From NCBI RefSeq assembly GCF_021010565.1, contig NZ_JAJNAY010000002.1:1030802-1094801 (forward strand): a stretch of DNA of 64,000 nt, read 5' to 3'. This document shows positions 52,766 through 61,265 of the stretch, one piece after another. Origin of the DNA: Chryseobacterium turcicum (lineage in GTDB: Bacteria > Bacteroidota > Bacteroidia > Flavobacteriales > Weeksellaceae). Position 1 is the first letter of the stretch. Every line of letters starts with the position of its first letter. The notes below the pieces were generated by a model, which saw only the letters and a program-made list of their open reading frames with translations, ran no database searches and was not told the DNA's origin. Both the position numbers and the translations under genes were made by a program.

Positions 52766-54307
52766 ATGGCAAAGCAAGAAGATGTTTTCAAGAAAGTGAT
52801 TTCTCACGCTAAAGAATATGGGTTTATTTTCCCTTCGAGTGAGATCTACGACGGTTTATCTGCAGTTTATGACTACGGACAAAACGGTGCAGAAATGAAA
52901 AATAATATCAAACAATATTGGTGGAAAGCAATGGTACAGCTTAACGAAAATATTGTGGGGATTGATTCGGCGATTCTGATGCACCCTACAACCTGGAAAG
53001 CTTCTGGCCACGTTGATGCTTTTAATGACCCTTTGATTGACAATAAAGATTCTAAAAAACGTTTCAGAGCAGATGTTTTGGTAGAAGATTATTGTGCAAA
53101 AATCGAAGATAAAGAGAATAAAGAAATTGAAAAGGCTGCTAAAAGATTTGGTGAGTCTTTCGATAAAGCTCAGTTTGTGGCAACGAATCCTAAAATTTTG
53201 GAGTATCGTGCAAAAAGAGAGCAAATTTTATCAAGATTGGCAAAATCTTTAGAAAATGAAGACCTTGCTGACGTAAAATCTTTGATTGAAGAGCTAGAAA
53301 TTGCTGACCCTGACACTGGTTCTAAAAACTGGACTGAAGTAAGACAATTCAACTTAATGTTCGGAACTAAATTGGGTGCGTCTGCAGATTCTGCAATGGA
53401 TCTTTATTTGAGACCGGAAACGGCTCAGGGAATTTTCGTTAACTTCTTAAATGTACAGAAAACTTCTCGTCACAGACTTCCGTTCGGTATCGCTCAGATT
53501 GGAAAAGCTTTTAGAAATGAGATTGTTGCAAGACAGTTTATTTTCAGAATGCGCGAATTTGAACAAATGGAAATGCAGTTTTTCGTTGCTCCGGGAACGG
53601 AATTGGAATTCTACGAACAGTGGAAAACAAAACGTTTGAACTGGCACTTGGCTCTTGGTTTAGGAAATGACAATTACAGATTCCATGATCATGAGAAATT
53701 GGCGCATTATGCAAATGCTGCGGCAGATATTGAATTTAATTTCCCGTTTGGATTTAAAGAACTAGAAGGTATTCACTCTAGAACAGATTTCGATTTGAAA
53801 GCGCACGAGAAGCATTCAGGTAGAAAATTACAGTTCTTCGATCCTGAAAGAAACGAAAACTATGTTCCTTATGTGGTAGAAACTTCGGTTGGATTGGATA
53901 GATTATTCCTTTCTATTTTCTCAAACAGTCTGAAAGACGAAGTTCTGGAAGACGGTTCAGAAAGAACGGTATTATCTTTACCTCCGGCGTTAGCTCCAAT
54001 TAAAGCAGCGATTTTACCATTGATGAAAAAAGATGGTTTAGCAGAATATGCTGAGAATATCTTTAACGATTTGAAATATGATTTCAACTTATTCTACGAA
54101 GAAAAAGATGCGATTGGAAAACGTTACAGAAGACAGGATGCAATTGGAACACCTTACTGTATTACGATTGACCACGACTCTTTAACGGACCACACGGTAA
54201 CCATAAGAGACAGAGATACGATGAAACAAGAAAGAGTTCCAGTTTCTGAGTTGAGAAGAATTATCGATGAGAAAACAAATTTCAGAAATTTACTTTCTAA
54301 AATATAA
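52766..54307 (+). CDS. glyS: Glycine--tRNA ligase, alpha2 type
   Basis: Charges tRNA-Gly with glycine in the cytoplasm. The 513-residue single-chain class II enzyme shows YDYGQNGAEMKNNIKQYWWK, RPETAQGIFVNFLNVQKTSR, IGKAFRNEIVARQFIFRMRE (motif 2) and VVETSVGLDRLFLSIFSNSL (motif 3). The anticodon-binding domain ends with RIIDEKTNFRNLLSKI. It is the eukaryote-like homodimer rather than the alpha2-beta2 form, which is normal for Bacteroidota. It has its own promoter box and terminator. Confidence 0.95.
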   Translation: MAKQEDVFKKVISHAKEYGFIFPSSEIYDGLSAVYDYGQNGAEMKNNIKQYWWKAMVQLNENIVGIDSAILMHPTTWKASGHVDAFNDPLIDNKDSKKRFRADVLVEDYCAKIEDKENKEIEKAAKRFGESFDKAQFVATNPKILEYRAKREQILSRLAKSLENEDLADVKSLIEELEIADPDTGSKNWTEVRQFNLMFGTKLGASADSAMDLYLRPETAQGIFVNFLNVQKTSRHRLPFGIAQIGKAFRNEIVARQFIFRMREFEQMEMQFFVAPGTELEFYEQWKTKRLNWHLALGLGNDNYRFHDHEKLAHYANAAADIEFNFPFGFKELEGIHSRTDFDLKAHEKHSGRKLQFFDPERNENYVPYVVETSVGLDRLFLSIFSNSLKDEVLEDGSERTVLSLPPALAPIKAAILPLMKKDGLAEYAENIFNDLKYDFNLFYEEKDAIGKRYRRQDAIGTPYCITIDHDSLTDHTVTIRDRDTMKQERVPVSELRRIIDEKTNFRNLLSKI

Positions 54308-54311
54308 ATTG

Positions 54312-54340
54312 AAAGCCTTGAGAAATCAGGGCTTTTTTGT
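54312..54340 (+). terminator. Terminator after glyS
   Basis: AAAGCC and GGCTTT form the stem over a 12-base loop with a TTTTTT tail. The following gap to 54604 also holds a short GTAGGGACGGACTAAAG tract that looks repetitive, plus AT-rich sequence. Confidence 0.75.
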
Positions 54341-54579
54341 TGCAATTAAATTAATGTAAGTTTCGGCTAAACCCAATTGCAGCATTTGTGTAGGGACGGA
54401 CTAAAGTTCGCTCCTATTGAATATTTGAAAATCTTTGATTTTCTACTTACGTGGTCTAAAATATTTTCAATTTAAATTAATTCTAATATGACCCATGTGT
54501 TGATAGATTGCAAAATTCTCAAAAATAACTTTGTCTAAAAATATTTTCTTCATCATATTTAAAGTATTCTTGAATTCAC

Positions 54580-54587
54580 TACTTTTG
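54580..54587 (+). promoter_or_regulatory. -7 promoter box for the 511-residue secreted protein
   Basis: TACTTTTG is an exact TANNTTTG match, 17 bases before the ATG at 54605. Confidence 0.5.
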
Positions 54588-54604
54588 GATTTCAAAAAAT
54601 GATT

Positions 54605-56134
54605 ATGAAGAAAATTTATTTACTGCTTTTTGGGGTAACCCAAACTTTTACCTTTGCTCAAACTCAGGATTTGGCATCTTTAGCTTCCGGAACCAATGTG
54701 GGAATGAATGCCCTCTTTGATTCTAAAGATAATCTTTACGGTTATATTTCAATATATTCTTACGGAAAAACCGACAAGAAAACTCAGAAGTTCGAATACG
54801 TTCTTTTAGATAAAAACCTCAATCCTGTTTCTAATAAAGAATTTGATGCTGGTCTTTTGGTTTCAAACTATTACGGATATGTAGACTTTAAAGGACAGAT
54901 TATTTTGAGGCCTTCCGATTTTAATTATATGCAGGCTTTTGCAAAAGATGCCGCCTTACCGGTTTCGATGGTGATAGACCCAAAAACCAATAACATTGCT
55001 CCGAAAGTTTATTACGATTATCAGGAAAACGGAACATTTAAAGAAATTAACCAACCTAAAAGCTTCAAAGAAGAGCGAAAAGAAAACCGCGCCGAGAAAA
55101 AAGACAAAGGCTACAACTATGTTTCTTCTGTGGGAGAAATTAAAGAAGGCGGATACCTTGCTGTTGAATACAACGATTACGGAAAGTACATCAATAAAAA
55201 CAGCCTTATAAAATTTGACCCAAATAAAAAAGAAGTCTGGAGATATAGTTACAATACCGATGGCAATAAAAAAGTTTTTTCTGACCTCACCATTTTAGAC
55301 AAAGATGAAAACCGCATCTACGGAATTCTAAGAAAGGTAAATGACGACGACAAGACATTTTCTATGCTTGTTATTGATATGAAAACAGGAAAAGAGCTTT
55401 CAAACAAACCAATTACAGGGCTTTCGCCAGATACAATCTACAATATAGACAACCTGTATGCAAGTGGCAGAAGAATAGATAACGACAAAACATTTGATGA
55501 TAAAATTGTCCTTTTAGGAAGAAATTATGTTCCTAAAACTGATAAAGGTTTTGCAAGATTTATGCTTGATAAAAACAATTATACTGTAGATTTAAAAGAA
55601 TTAAACTACAAGCCTGACCTTTCTAATCATATTCCGAAACTTAGCGCAGACGGAGGTGTAGAAAACGGATATTTTCTCCAGACAAAAGACGCCTATTTTT
55701 TGAGCGACGGAAGTGTAGGAATTCTTGCCGAAAAATTCAAACCTGCAGGACAATATAATGCTCCTAAAACGACAGATTTAGTTTACGTAAATACCGATAA
55801 AGATTTTAAAGTAAAAGATGTGCAGGTCTTTGAAAAAGAAAAATCAAAATGGGTCAACAGTGACTATCTTTTTTCGCAATATCTGAATGAAGGAAAAGAC
55901 GTTGTATTCTTCTTCCGCGATTACAAAAAAGACCAGGTAACCAAAGAGAAAAAATGGAATCTTTTTATCAATACCATTATCAACGGAAAATTTAAGCAGG
56001 AAGTTATTCCTATTTCTGAAAAAGATAACTATACCGTAACGCCGTACGTGGCAAAAGAAGGATACATTTTGCTTAGAGAATTCAACGAGAAAGAAAAATT
56101 CAACAAAGTACGTTTGGAAAGATTGAATTATTAA
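54605..56134 (+). CDS. Large secreted protein, probably DUF6770 family
   Basis: A 509-residue exported protein with a signal peptide (MKKIYLLLFGVTQTFTFAQ), where the ATG at 54605 is preferred to one at 54599. The mature part is beta-rich and polar, with repeated short beta units such as YGYISIYSYGKTDKKTQKFE and WRYSYNTDGNKKVFSDLTIL, suggesting a beta-propeller-like fold. I associate this pattern with DUF6770, but only from memory. A KEERKENRAEKKDK linker lies near 157-170. Its function is unknown. It is monocistronic. Confidence 0.65.
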   Translation: MKKIYLLLFGVTQTFTFAQTQDLASLASGTNVGMNALFDSKDNLYGYISIYSYGKTDKKTQKFEYVLLDKNLNPVSNKEFDAGLLVSNYYGYVDFKGQIILRPSDFNYMQAFAKDAALPVSMVIDPKTNNIAPKVYYDYQENGTFKEINQPKSFKEERKENRAEKKDKGYNYVSSVGEIKEGGYLAVEYNDYGKYINKNSLIKFDPNKKEVWRYSYNTDGNKKVFSDLTILDKDENRIYGILRKVNDDDKTFSMLVIDMKTGKELSNKPITGLSPDTIYNIDNLYASGRRIDNDKTFDDKIVLLGRNYVPKTDKGFARFMLDKNNYTVDLKELNYKPDLSNHIPKLSADGGVENGYFLQTKDAYFLSDGSVGILAEKFKPAGQYNAPKTTDLVYVNTDKDFKVKDVQVFEKEKSKWVNSDYLFSQYLNEGKDVVFFFRDYKKDQVTKEKKWNLFINTIINGKFKQEVIPISEKDNYTVTPYVAKEGYILLREFNEKEKFNKVRLERLNY

Positions 56135-56181
56135 TTTTGTGAATTTCCGTCTTTAAGCATAACGCTAAAATCAGCAGTCGT

Positions 56182-56248
56182 TTTGTCATTCCGGAGGAAT
56201 CTCAACATATTGAAAATAAATTAGTTTAGATTCCTCCGGAATGACAAA
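56182..56248. repeat. Inverted repeat with 21-base arms (CATTCCGGAGGAATC type)
   Basis: The arms at 56182-56202 and 56228-56248 are perfect complements (core GTCATTCCGGAGGAATCT) over a 25-base spacer, in the gap between the 511-residue gene and the M48 protease. It looks like a dispersed palindromic repeat rather than a terminator, because no T-tract follows. Confidence 0.7.
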
Positions 56249-56385
56249 CAAACTGTTGAAAATTAAGTTGTTATTAATTACGGATGCTCATATTAATTTT
56301 AAAAATTAAAACATAAAAAAACCTAACAGATTTTAATTATTTGTTAGATTTTATTTTTTTCAACCTTTAGGAAAATAGAAAAACT

Positions 56386-57681
56386 CTACGATTCTTTCTG
56401 ATAATAATCTGCAATATTTTTAATCTCATCCAGACTTAAATTCCACATAAAATTTAAGAATTGCTGATAACTTTTGCTTTGATTTTTAGGGTCTACCCTA
56501 TCTAAATATCTGTTGAGATTATAATTTTTACGGGCTTCATAGATTTTAGAAAAACATTTTCCAAGCCAGGCTTTGTAATATTCTTCCTCTTCACCATCCT
56601 GCAAAAACTGCAGACTTACATAAATTCCTATTCCATAATCTTCAGCATGATAAAAGTTGGGTAATGTTTCCATTCTTGCCGTTTTTTCAAGAACTGCATA
56701 AGATTCTGATGCTTTTTCATCAGCAACTTCCGTTTTAAGTTCAGGAAAAAGCATCTTCAGATGATTAATTCTCAATGTGATTTCCGGATGTGATTTCAAT
56801 GAATCTTTGTTGAGCTTACTTTTAAAATGATTGTAATTATACAACGAAAAGTCTTCTTTTTTCAGCCATTTGTCATTAAACTCCTGTTTGGGAAGATTAA
56901 AAAACTTCTTGTACGTTTCTACTTTCAGTTCTTTGGGAGAAATTGTATCAAAATCTTCAAGCCTTTTCAATGTATTGATAAATTCTGTTCTTTTAAAATC
57001 ACTGTTTTTAAAAACGGTATACCCTAAAGAATCTGCCTGCATTTCTTGTTTTCTGTTTTCAGTTCCTTTTTTGTACACTCTGTTTTTCAATACACTAAAC
57101 GCTCTTTGATTACGATTTTCTTTAGTTGCTTTAATGTCTTGAACCACCATTTTATCAAGCTGATTCTGATTAATCAGGCCCAAAAAAGTTTTCAAAGTAT
57201 GCTCTGTAATTTTATGACCTAATTCGTGAGAAATTACAGCGGCTAATTGACTGTCGTTATTTAGCCAATTAAACAAACCCATATTGATAACAAAAGTACC
57301 GTCTGCAAAACAATAAGCATTAGGCGTATTATCTTTGGCAATAAGGATTTTAAGATTTTCCGGAATCTGAGGATTATTTTTTCGTAAGCGCCCAATAATA
57401 TCTTTTACCTTGGCATCAAATACCGAATTGAAGATAAAATCTTTATTTTTCACCTGCTTTTCAAAATCTTTACCAAGCTCATTATAAATTTTAGACAGCT
57501 CACCGCCCGTTTTTCCGGAGTATCTTGCTTTCAGACTTTTTACCAAAAGTTCATTATTTAAAGAATAGCTTTTAATAAAATCTTTTCTCTGCTTATAATC
57601 TGTAGTATCAATTGTTTTATAAGTCTGCCCGAAAAAGACAACACTCAAAAAAAGCAATAGAAAGCTAATGTAGTTTTTCAT
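56386..57681 (-). CDS. M48 family zinc metallopeptidase, exported
   Basis: A 431-residue protease with a signal peptide (MKNYISFLLLFLSVVFFG, then QTY). The start at 57681 is preferred to upstream ATG/TTG codons. The zinc site is AAVISHELGHKITEH (HExxH, about 152), with the third ligand Glu in KQEMQADSLGYTVFKNSDF. Before it lie PNAYCFADGTFVINMGLF and the family's KDNTPNAY. Members degrade misfolded envelope proteins, as BepA does in E. coli. It is divergent from the serine hydrolase. Confidence 0.9.
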   Translation of the reverse strand: MKNYISFLLLFLSVVFFGQTYKTIDTTDYKQRKDFIKSYSLNNELLVKSLKARYSGKTGGELSKIYNELGKDFEKQVKNKDFIFNSVFDAKVKDIIGRLRKNNPQIPENLKILIAKDNTPNAYCFADGTFVINMGLFNWLNNDSQLAAVISHELGHKITEHTLKTFLGLINQNQLDKMVVQDIKATKENRNQRAFSVLKNRVYKKGTENRKQEMQADSLGYTVFKNSDFKRTEFINTLKRLEDFDTISPKELKVETYKKFFNLPKQEFNDKWLKKEDFSLYNYNHFKSKLNKDSLKSHPEITLRINHLKMLFPELKTEVADEKASESYAVLEKTARMETLPNFYHAEDYGIGIYVSLQFLQDGEEEEYYKAWLGKCFSKIYEARKNYNLNRYLDRVDPKNQSKSYQQFLNFMWNLSLDEIKNIADYYQKES

Positions 57682-57778
57682 CATATTTTTCATCAATAAT
57701 TACAAAAATAATTCATTTAAAAATACATTTATGAGTTTCTTTTCAAATTTATTTTAAATTTGTTTAAGACCAATTCTT

Positions 57779-58912
57779 ATGATAGTTATTATTTATCTAA
57801 TGGCTTTTTTAGCCGCTGTAGCAGTTCTTTTCTACTTATTTGGGTATGCTTATATTTTTAATGGCATTTCTAAAACCTACCTTCGTGGAAAATCGAGCGC
57901 CAATATTGATGACGGAAAACTTTTCACAAGCAACATTATCCATACCACAAAACCGGTCTTGTGGGATGAACATTCTGATTACAACAAAAAAAATCTACCT
58001 AAAAACATTGTTGATGACCTCATCCACTCCAATACAGCTTCATTTTTGGTCATAAAAGAAGGAAAATTACTTCATGAGCAATATTGGAACGGCTATAATG
58101 AGCTTTCAAAAACCAATTCTTTTTCGATGGCAAAAGCGGTTACCGTTATGCTTTTTGGAAAAGCTTTGGAAGAAGGTAAAATTAAAAGTATTGACACTCC
58201 TTTTTCTGAATTTTATGATGAGTTTAAAAATAAACCTTTAGGTAAAGAGGTAAGTTTAAAGCATCTGGCCCAAATGGAATCTGGCCTAAACTGGGATGAA
58301 AATTATAAAAATCCTTTTCTCCCAAATGCTCGGGCGTATTATGGAACAAGTTTGATGAAAGCTACCTTTTCGAGAACATTTAAAGAAAAGCCAGGTGAAA
58401 AATTTGAGTACCAAAGCGGCTCTACTCAGCTTTTAGGATTTGCAGTAAAAAAAGCAGTCAACCAATCTTTATCAAGCTATTTATCTGAAAAATTCTGGAT
58501 TCCGTTGGGTATGGAGCAAAATGCCGATTGGAGTGTTGACCAAAGCGGAATGGAAAAAACATATTGCTGCATTCACTCTAATGCAAGAGATCTTGCAAAA
58601 CTCGGACAGCTATTTTTAAATGATGGAAAAGTAGGGAATCAACAAATTTTAAATTTAGATTTTATCGAACAGATGAGAACACCAACTGAAAAATCTGATG
58701 AAATCTACGGAATGGGACTTTGGATTAACAATGATAATCCTATAAAACATTATTATTTCCTGGGGCTTCAAGGTCAATATATCATTATTATTCCTGAGCA
58801 CAAAATGGTCATTGTAAGAACCGGAAGCTACAATAACCTTCCTAAAACTGACAGGGGAAGACCCGACCAGGTGAAGTTTTTAGTGAATGAAACGGTAAAA
58901 GTATTTGCTTAA
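57779..58912 (+). CDS. Serine hydrolase of the beta-lactamase family
   Basis: A 377-residue protein with an N-terminal membrane helix (IYLMAFLAAVAVLFYLFGY, about 5-24). It has the class C-like active site: SxxK in NSFSMAKAVTVMLF (about 117-120), a YQSGS motif at the YxN position and a late LGLQGQYIIIIPEH-type strand. It resembles AmpC/EstB-type hydrolases and D,D-carboxypeptidases. Substrate unknown, and true lactam hydrolysis is not implied. It is monocistronic. Confidence 0.85.
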   Translation: MIVIIYLMAFLAAVAVLFYLFGYAYIFNGISKTYLRGKSSANIDDGKLFTSNIIHTTKPVLWDEHSDYNKKNLPKNIVDDLIHSNTASFLVIKEGKLLHEQYWNGYNELSKTNSFSMAKAVTVMLFGKALEEGKIKSIDTPFSEFYDEFKNKPLGKEVSLKHLAQMESGLNWDENYKNPFLPNARAYYGTSLMKATFSRTFKEKPGEKFEYQSGSTQLLGFAVKKAVNQSLSSYLSEKFWIPLGMEQNADWSVDQSGMEKTYCCIHSNARDLAKLGQLFLNDGKVGNQQILNLDFIEQMRTPTEKSDEIYGMGLWINNDNPIKHYYFLGLQGQYIIIIPEHKMVIVRTGSYNNLPKTDRGRPDQVKFLVNETVKVFA

Positions 58913-58955
58913 ATTAAGGTTGAAATTGAGGTTGATTTTTTTTAACCTTAATTTT

Positions 58956-60236
58956 TTAATGAAATCTAAAATTGGCTTCGGGAAGGGTATTATTTTTTAG
59001 AAAAGCTTCGTATTCAGGCGACATTTGAGCACGTCCCCAAGTATTTTGTCCACTCATGCTTCCGAGACGCACTTTATCTTTCCCGTATTTTTTATTCATA
59101 GCATCCATTGCTTTCATCACAGGCAAATGCTGGTTTTGGGTGTCTTCTTCAAACAAACTAATTAATCTTTGGTCTTCCGGAACAAAATCATTGACGATAA
59201 CACCCGCTTTTTTATAATGAAAACCTTCTTCAAAAATAGATTCAAATAATTCATTTACTACTCTACCAATAAGAATCGATGAATTAGTAGGATTGGGAAG
59301 AATCTGAGTTCTTGCATTTCGATATTCCGGCAAATCTTTTCTAAAACGGTTGGTTTGCACAAAAACAGTGACCATTTTGCAGCAGGTATTTTGCTTTCTT
59401 AATCTTTCCGAACAATACATCCCGAAAGTTTCTACACGTTCTCTCACCTCATCTTTTTTAGTGAGCATTTGCATAAAACTTCTCGTCACCGCTATCGATT
59501 TTTTAGGAGATGGGGTATCCAATTCTAATTGACGAATTCCTTTTAGCTCATTCATCATTCGTACCCCATGAATTCCCATCACTTTGCGAACCCACATTTC
59601 AGGTTTTTGAAGTAGATCCCAAGCTTTATACACCCCGCTATCATGCATTGTCACAGCAAGTCGCCTTCCTATTCCCCAAACATCTCCGATATTAAGCCAT
59701 TTTAAAGCTTTCTCAATTTTTTCCGGAGTGTCTAAAATATAAACTCCATCGTTAAATTTTTCAGGAAAATCTTTTACAATTCTATTGGCCACTTTACACA
59801 AAGTCTTTGTAGGTGCGACACCAATGCTTACAGGGATATTTTCCTTATCCTGAATTTCATTTTTAATGTTAACACAATAATCATGCGTGTCAATATATTT
59901 AAAACTTGTCAGGTCTAAAAATAATTCATCGATAGAATATACTTCAAAATCAGTTTTATCAACATAAGAAGTAGCAATCTCAATAACTCTTTGACTCTTA
60001 AAATTATACAATTCAAATTTTGCAGAAAAAACTTTTACATCATGCTGTTTAAATAGTTCTTTATACTTAAATGCAGGAGCCGCCATCGGAATTCCCAACT
60101 TTTTCGCTTCCCGACTTCGAGACACCACACATCCGTCGTTGTTGGAAAGCACCACAACGGGTTTGTTTTCAAGCGTAGAATCTAAAGTTCTTTCGCACGA
60201 AACAAAAAAATTATTGCAATCTACTAAAGCGTACAT
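58956..60236 (-). CDS. umuC: Y-family DNA polymerase UmuC, without umuD
   Basis: Translesion polymerase that copies damaged DNA. The start is set at 60236 (MYALVDCNNFFVSCERTLDS), ten codons inside a longer frame. It has NNDGCVVSRSREAKKLG, YSIDELFLDLTSF (catalytic Asp and Glu), GVAPTKTLCKVANRI, IGDVWGIGRRL and a C-terminal little-finger domain. It has 426 residues. Most genomes keep the self-cleaving umuD beside umuC, but the 440 bases upstream here contain no such gene. The motif at 60356-60375 lies about 120 bases upstream. Confidence 0.93.
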   Translation of the reverse strand: MYALVDCNNFFVSCERTLDSTLENKPVVVLSNNDGCVVSRSREAKKLGIPMAAPAFKYKELFKQHDVKVFSAKFELYNFKSQRVIEIATSYVDKTDFEVYSIDELFLDLTSFKYIDTHDYCVNIKNEIQDKENIPVSIGVAPTKTLCKVANRIVKDFPEKFNDGVYILDTPEKIEKALKWLNIGDVWGIGRRLAVTMHDSGVYKAWDLLQKPEMWVRKVMGIHGVRMMNELKGIRQLELDTPSPKKSIAVTRSFMQMLTKKDEVRERVETFGMYCSERLRKQNTCCKMVTVFVQTNRFRKDLPEYRNARTQILPNPTNSSILIGRVVNELFESIFEEGFHYKKAGVIVNDFVPEDQRLISLFEEDTQNQHLPVMKAMDAMNKKYGKDKVRLGSMSGQNTWGRAQMSPEYEAFLKNNTLPEANFRFH

Positions 60237-60355
60237 GAAGTGAAAAATGTCAGTTTGAAAGTACAAATCTACTACTTTTAAAACAGAGTTTTAAATTTAA
60301 AAACAACTTTAATACCACAAACAAATAACTGATTACCAAATAATTAAAAGCTTAA

Positions 60356-60375
60356 AACACGTCACATTTTGTCGC
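60356..60375 (-). promoter_or_regulatory. Dyad-containing motif, copy 1, near umuC
   Basis: AACACGTCACATTTTGTCGC on the plus strand. It contains CGTCA-N5-TGTCG. In the plus direction the 10-base spacer is followed by TAATCAGG, a poor box. On the minus strand an ATTATTTG lies 11 bases after the motif toward umuC, so this copy may serve umuC. Because the dyad is nearly symmetric, direction is uncertain. Confidence 0.5.
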
Positions 60376-60408
60376 AACAAAGTATTAATCAGGGCTTACA
60401 GAATGTTT

Positions 60409-60590
60409 ATATTTTTATTGACCTATCCCTTTAATTAATATTGAATAACAGCCATTACTAAGTGGTTCTCTAACAGAACCCTTCGACAAGCTCAGGGTGA
60501 CATCTCTTATGCTAACTGGAAAACTTATACATTGTCAGGCTGAGCCTGTCGAAGCCTTTATTAGTAAAAGGGATAAGTCAATATTTTTAT
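60409..60590. repeat. MITE-like element with nested inverted repeats
   Basis: Outer arms at 60416-60440 (TATTGACCTATCCCTTTAAT...) and 60559-60583 are about 85 percent complementary. Inner arms CTTCGACAAGCTCAGGGTGA (from 60481) and its near-complement at 60533-60554 form a long hairpin. It lies between two copies of the dyad motif and contains no gene. With the motifs it explains the whole 60267-60677 gap. Confidence 0.7.
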
Positions 60591-60617
60591 TTTAAAAATG
60601 ATTCTATTTTCATCTCC

Positions 60618-60655
60618 AACACGTCACGTTTTGGCGTATCTCGCATCTATATTTG
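60618..60655 (+). promoter_or_regulatory. Dyad-containing motif, copy 2, plus promoter box before the M15 peptidase
   Basis: AACACGTCACGTTTTGGCGT (60618-60637), exactly 10 bases, then TATATTTG (60648-60655). The ATG of the M15 gene is at 60678. The conserved block covers the place where the -33 element normally lies, so it could be an operator or an activator site. Confidence 0.7.
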
Positions 60656-60677
60656 CTTATAAAAGAAATTAAAAATC

Positions 60678-61178
60678 ATGGATAAAGTAACATTACAGAG
60701 AATCGAAAAACTACATCCTTTTGTAAGAGAGGAAGTAAAACAAATTATTAAAGAATGTGATGAAGCATTAACCGGAAAAGCGAAAATCAGAATTACCCAG
60801 GGACTGCGAAGTTTTGAGGAACAAGAAAAATTATACGCCATTGGAAGAATTACAAATGCAAAAAAAGTAACCAATGCCAAAGCGGGGCAAAGCATTCACA
60901 ATTACGGATTGGCAGTAGATATTTGCTTAATCATCGACGGAAAAACTGCAAGTTGGGATACCGCAAAAGATTGGGATAATGATGCTGTTGCCGATTGGTA
61001 CGAATGTGTGAAAATTTTCGCAAAACATGGTTGGGATTGGGGCGGAAACTGGAAAACATTCAAAGACCTCCCCCACTTTGAAAAGAAGAATTTCCCGACT
61101 AAAAAAGGTTTGTCAAGAACAAGTTGGAGAGCGCTAGCTAAGCTTAAAAGAGATGAGGAAAATTACATCATTTTTTAA
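60678..61178 (+). CDS. M15-family peptidase, endolysin-like
   Basis: A 166-residue zinc peptidase, probably cleaving peptidoglycan peptides (L-Ala-D-Glu or D-Ala-D-Ala type). The zinc motif is visible as AGQSIHNYGLAVDICLII (His and Asp near 73-80), with the last His in DLPHFEKK. Before it lies RITQGLRSFEEQEKLYAIGR. There is no signal peptide, as in phage endolysins of the same family, so it would need another route to reach the wall. It follows dyad motif copy 2. Its neighbours are a lipase and a small membrane protein. Confidence 0.88.
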   Translation: MDKVTLQRIEKLHPFVREEVKQIIKECDEALTGKAKIRITQGLRSFEEQEKLYAIGRITNAKKVTNAKAGQSIHNYGLAVDICLIIDGKTASWDTAKDWDNDAVADWYECVKIFAKHGWDWGGNWKTFKDLPHFEKKNFPTKKGLSRTSWRALAKLKRDEENYIIF

Positions 61179-61202
61179 CGTTTTATTTTTGAAAATAATT
61201 AT

Positions 61203-61240
61203 AACACGTCAAGTTCTGTCGCCTCCGATTCTTATCTTTA
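61203..61240 (+). promoter_or_regulatory. Dyad-containing motif, copy 3, plus promoter box before the patatin gene
   Basis: AACACGTCAAGTTCTGTCGC (61203-61222), exactly 10 bases, then TATCTTTA (61233-61240), a TANNTTT box with one mismatch. The ATG of the patatin gene is at 61266. Confidence 0.7.
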
Positions 61241-61265
61241 CTATACCAAAATAACAGTAGAAACA

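Noticed and set aside
60481-60554. Intrinsic terminator
   Set aside because: The CTTCGACA hairpin has a 30-base loop and no T-tract. It is better explained as part of the repeat element.
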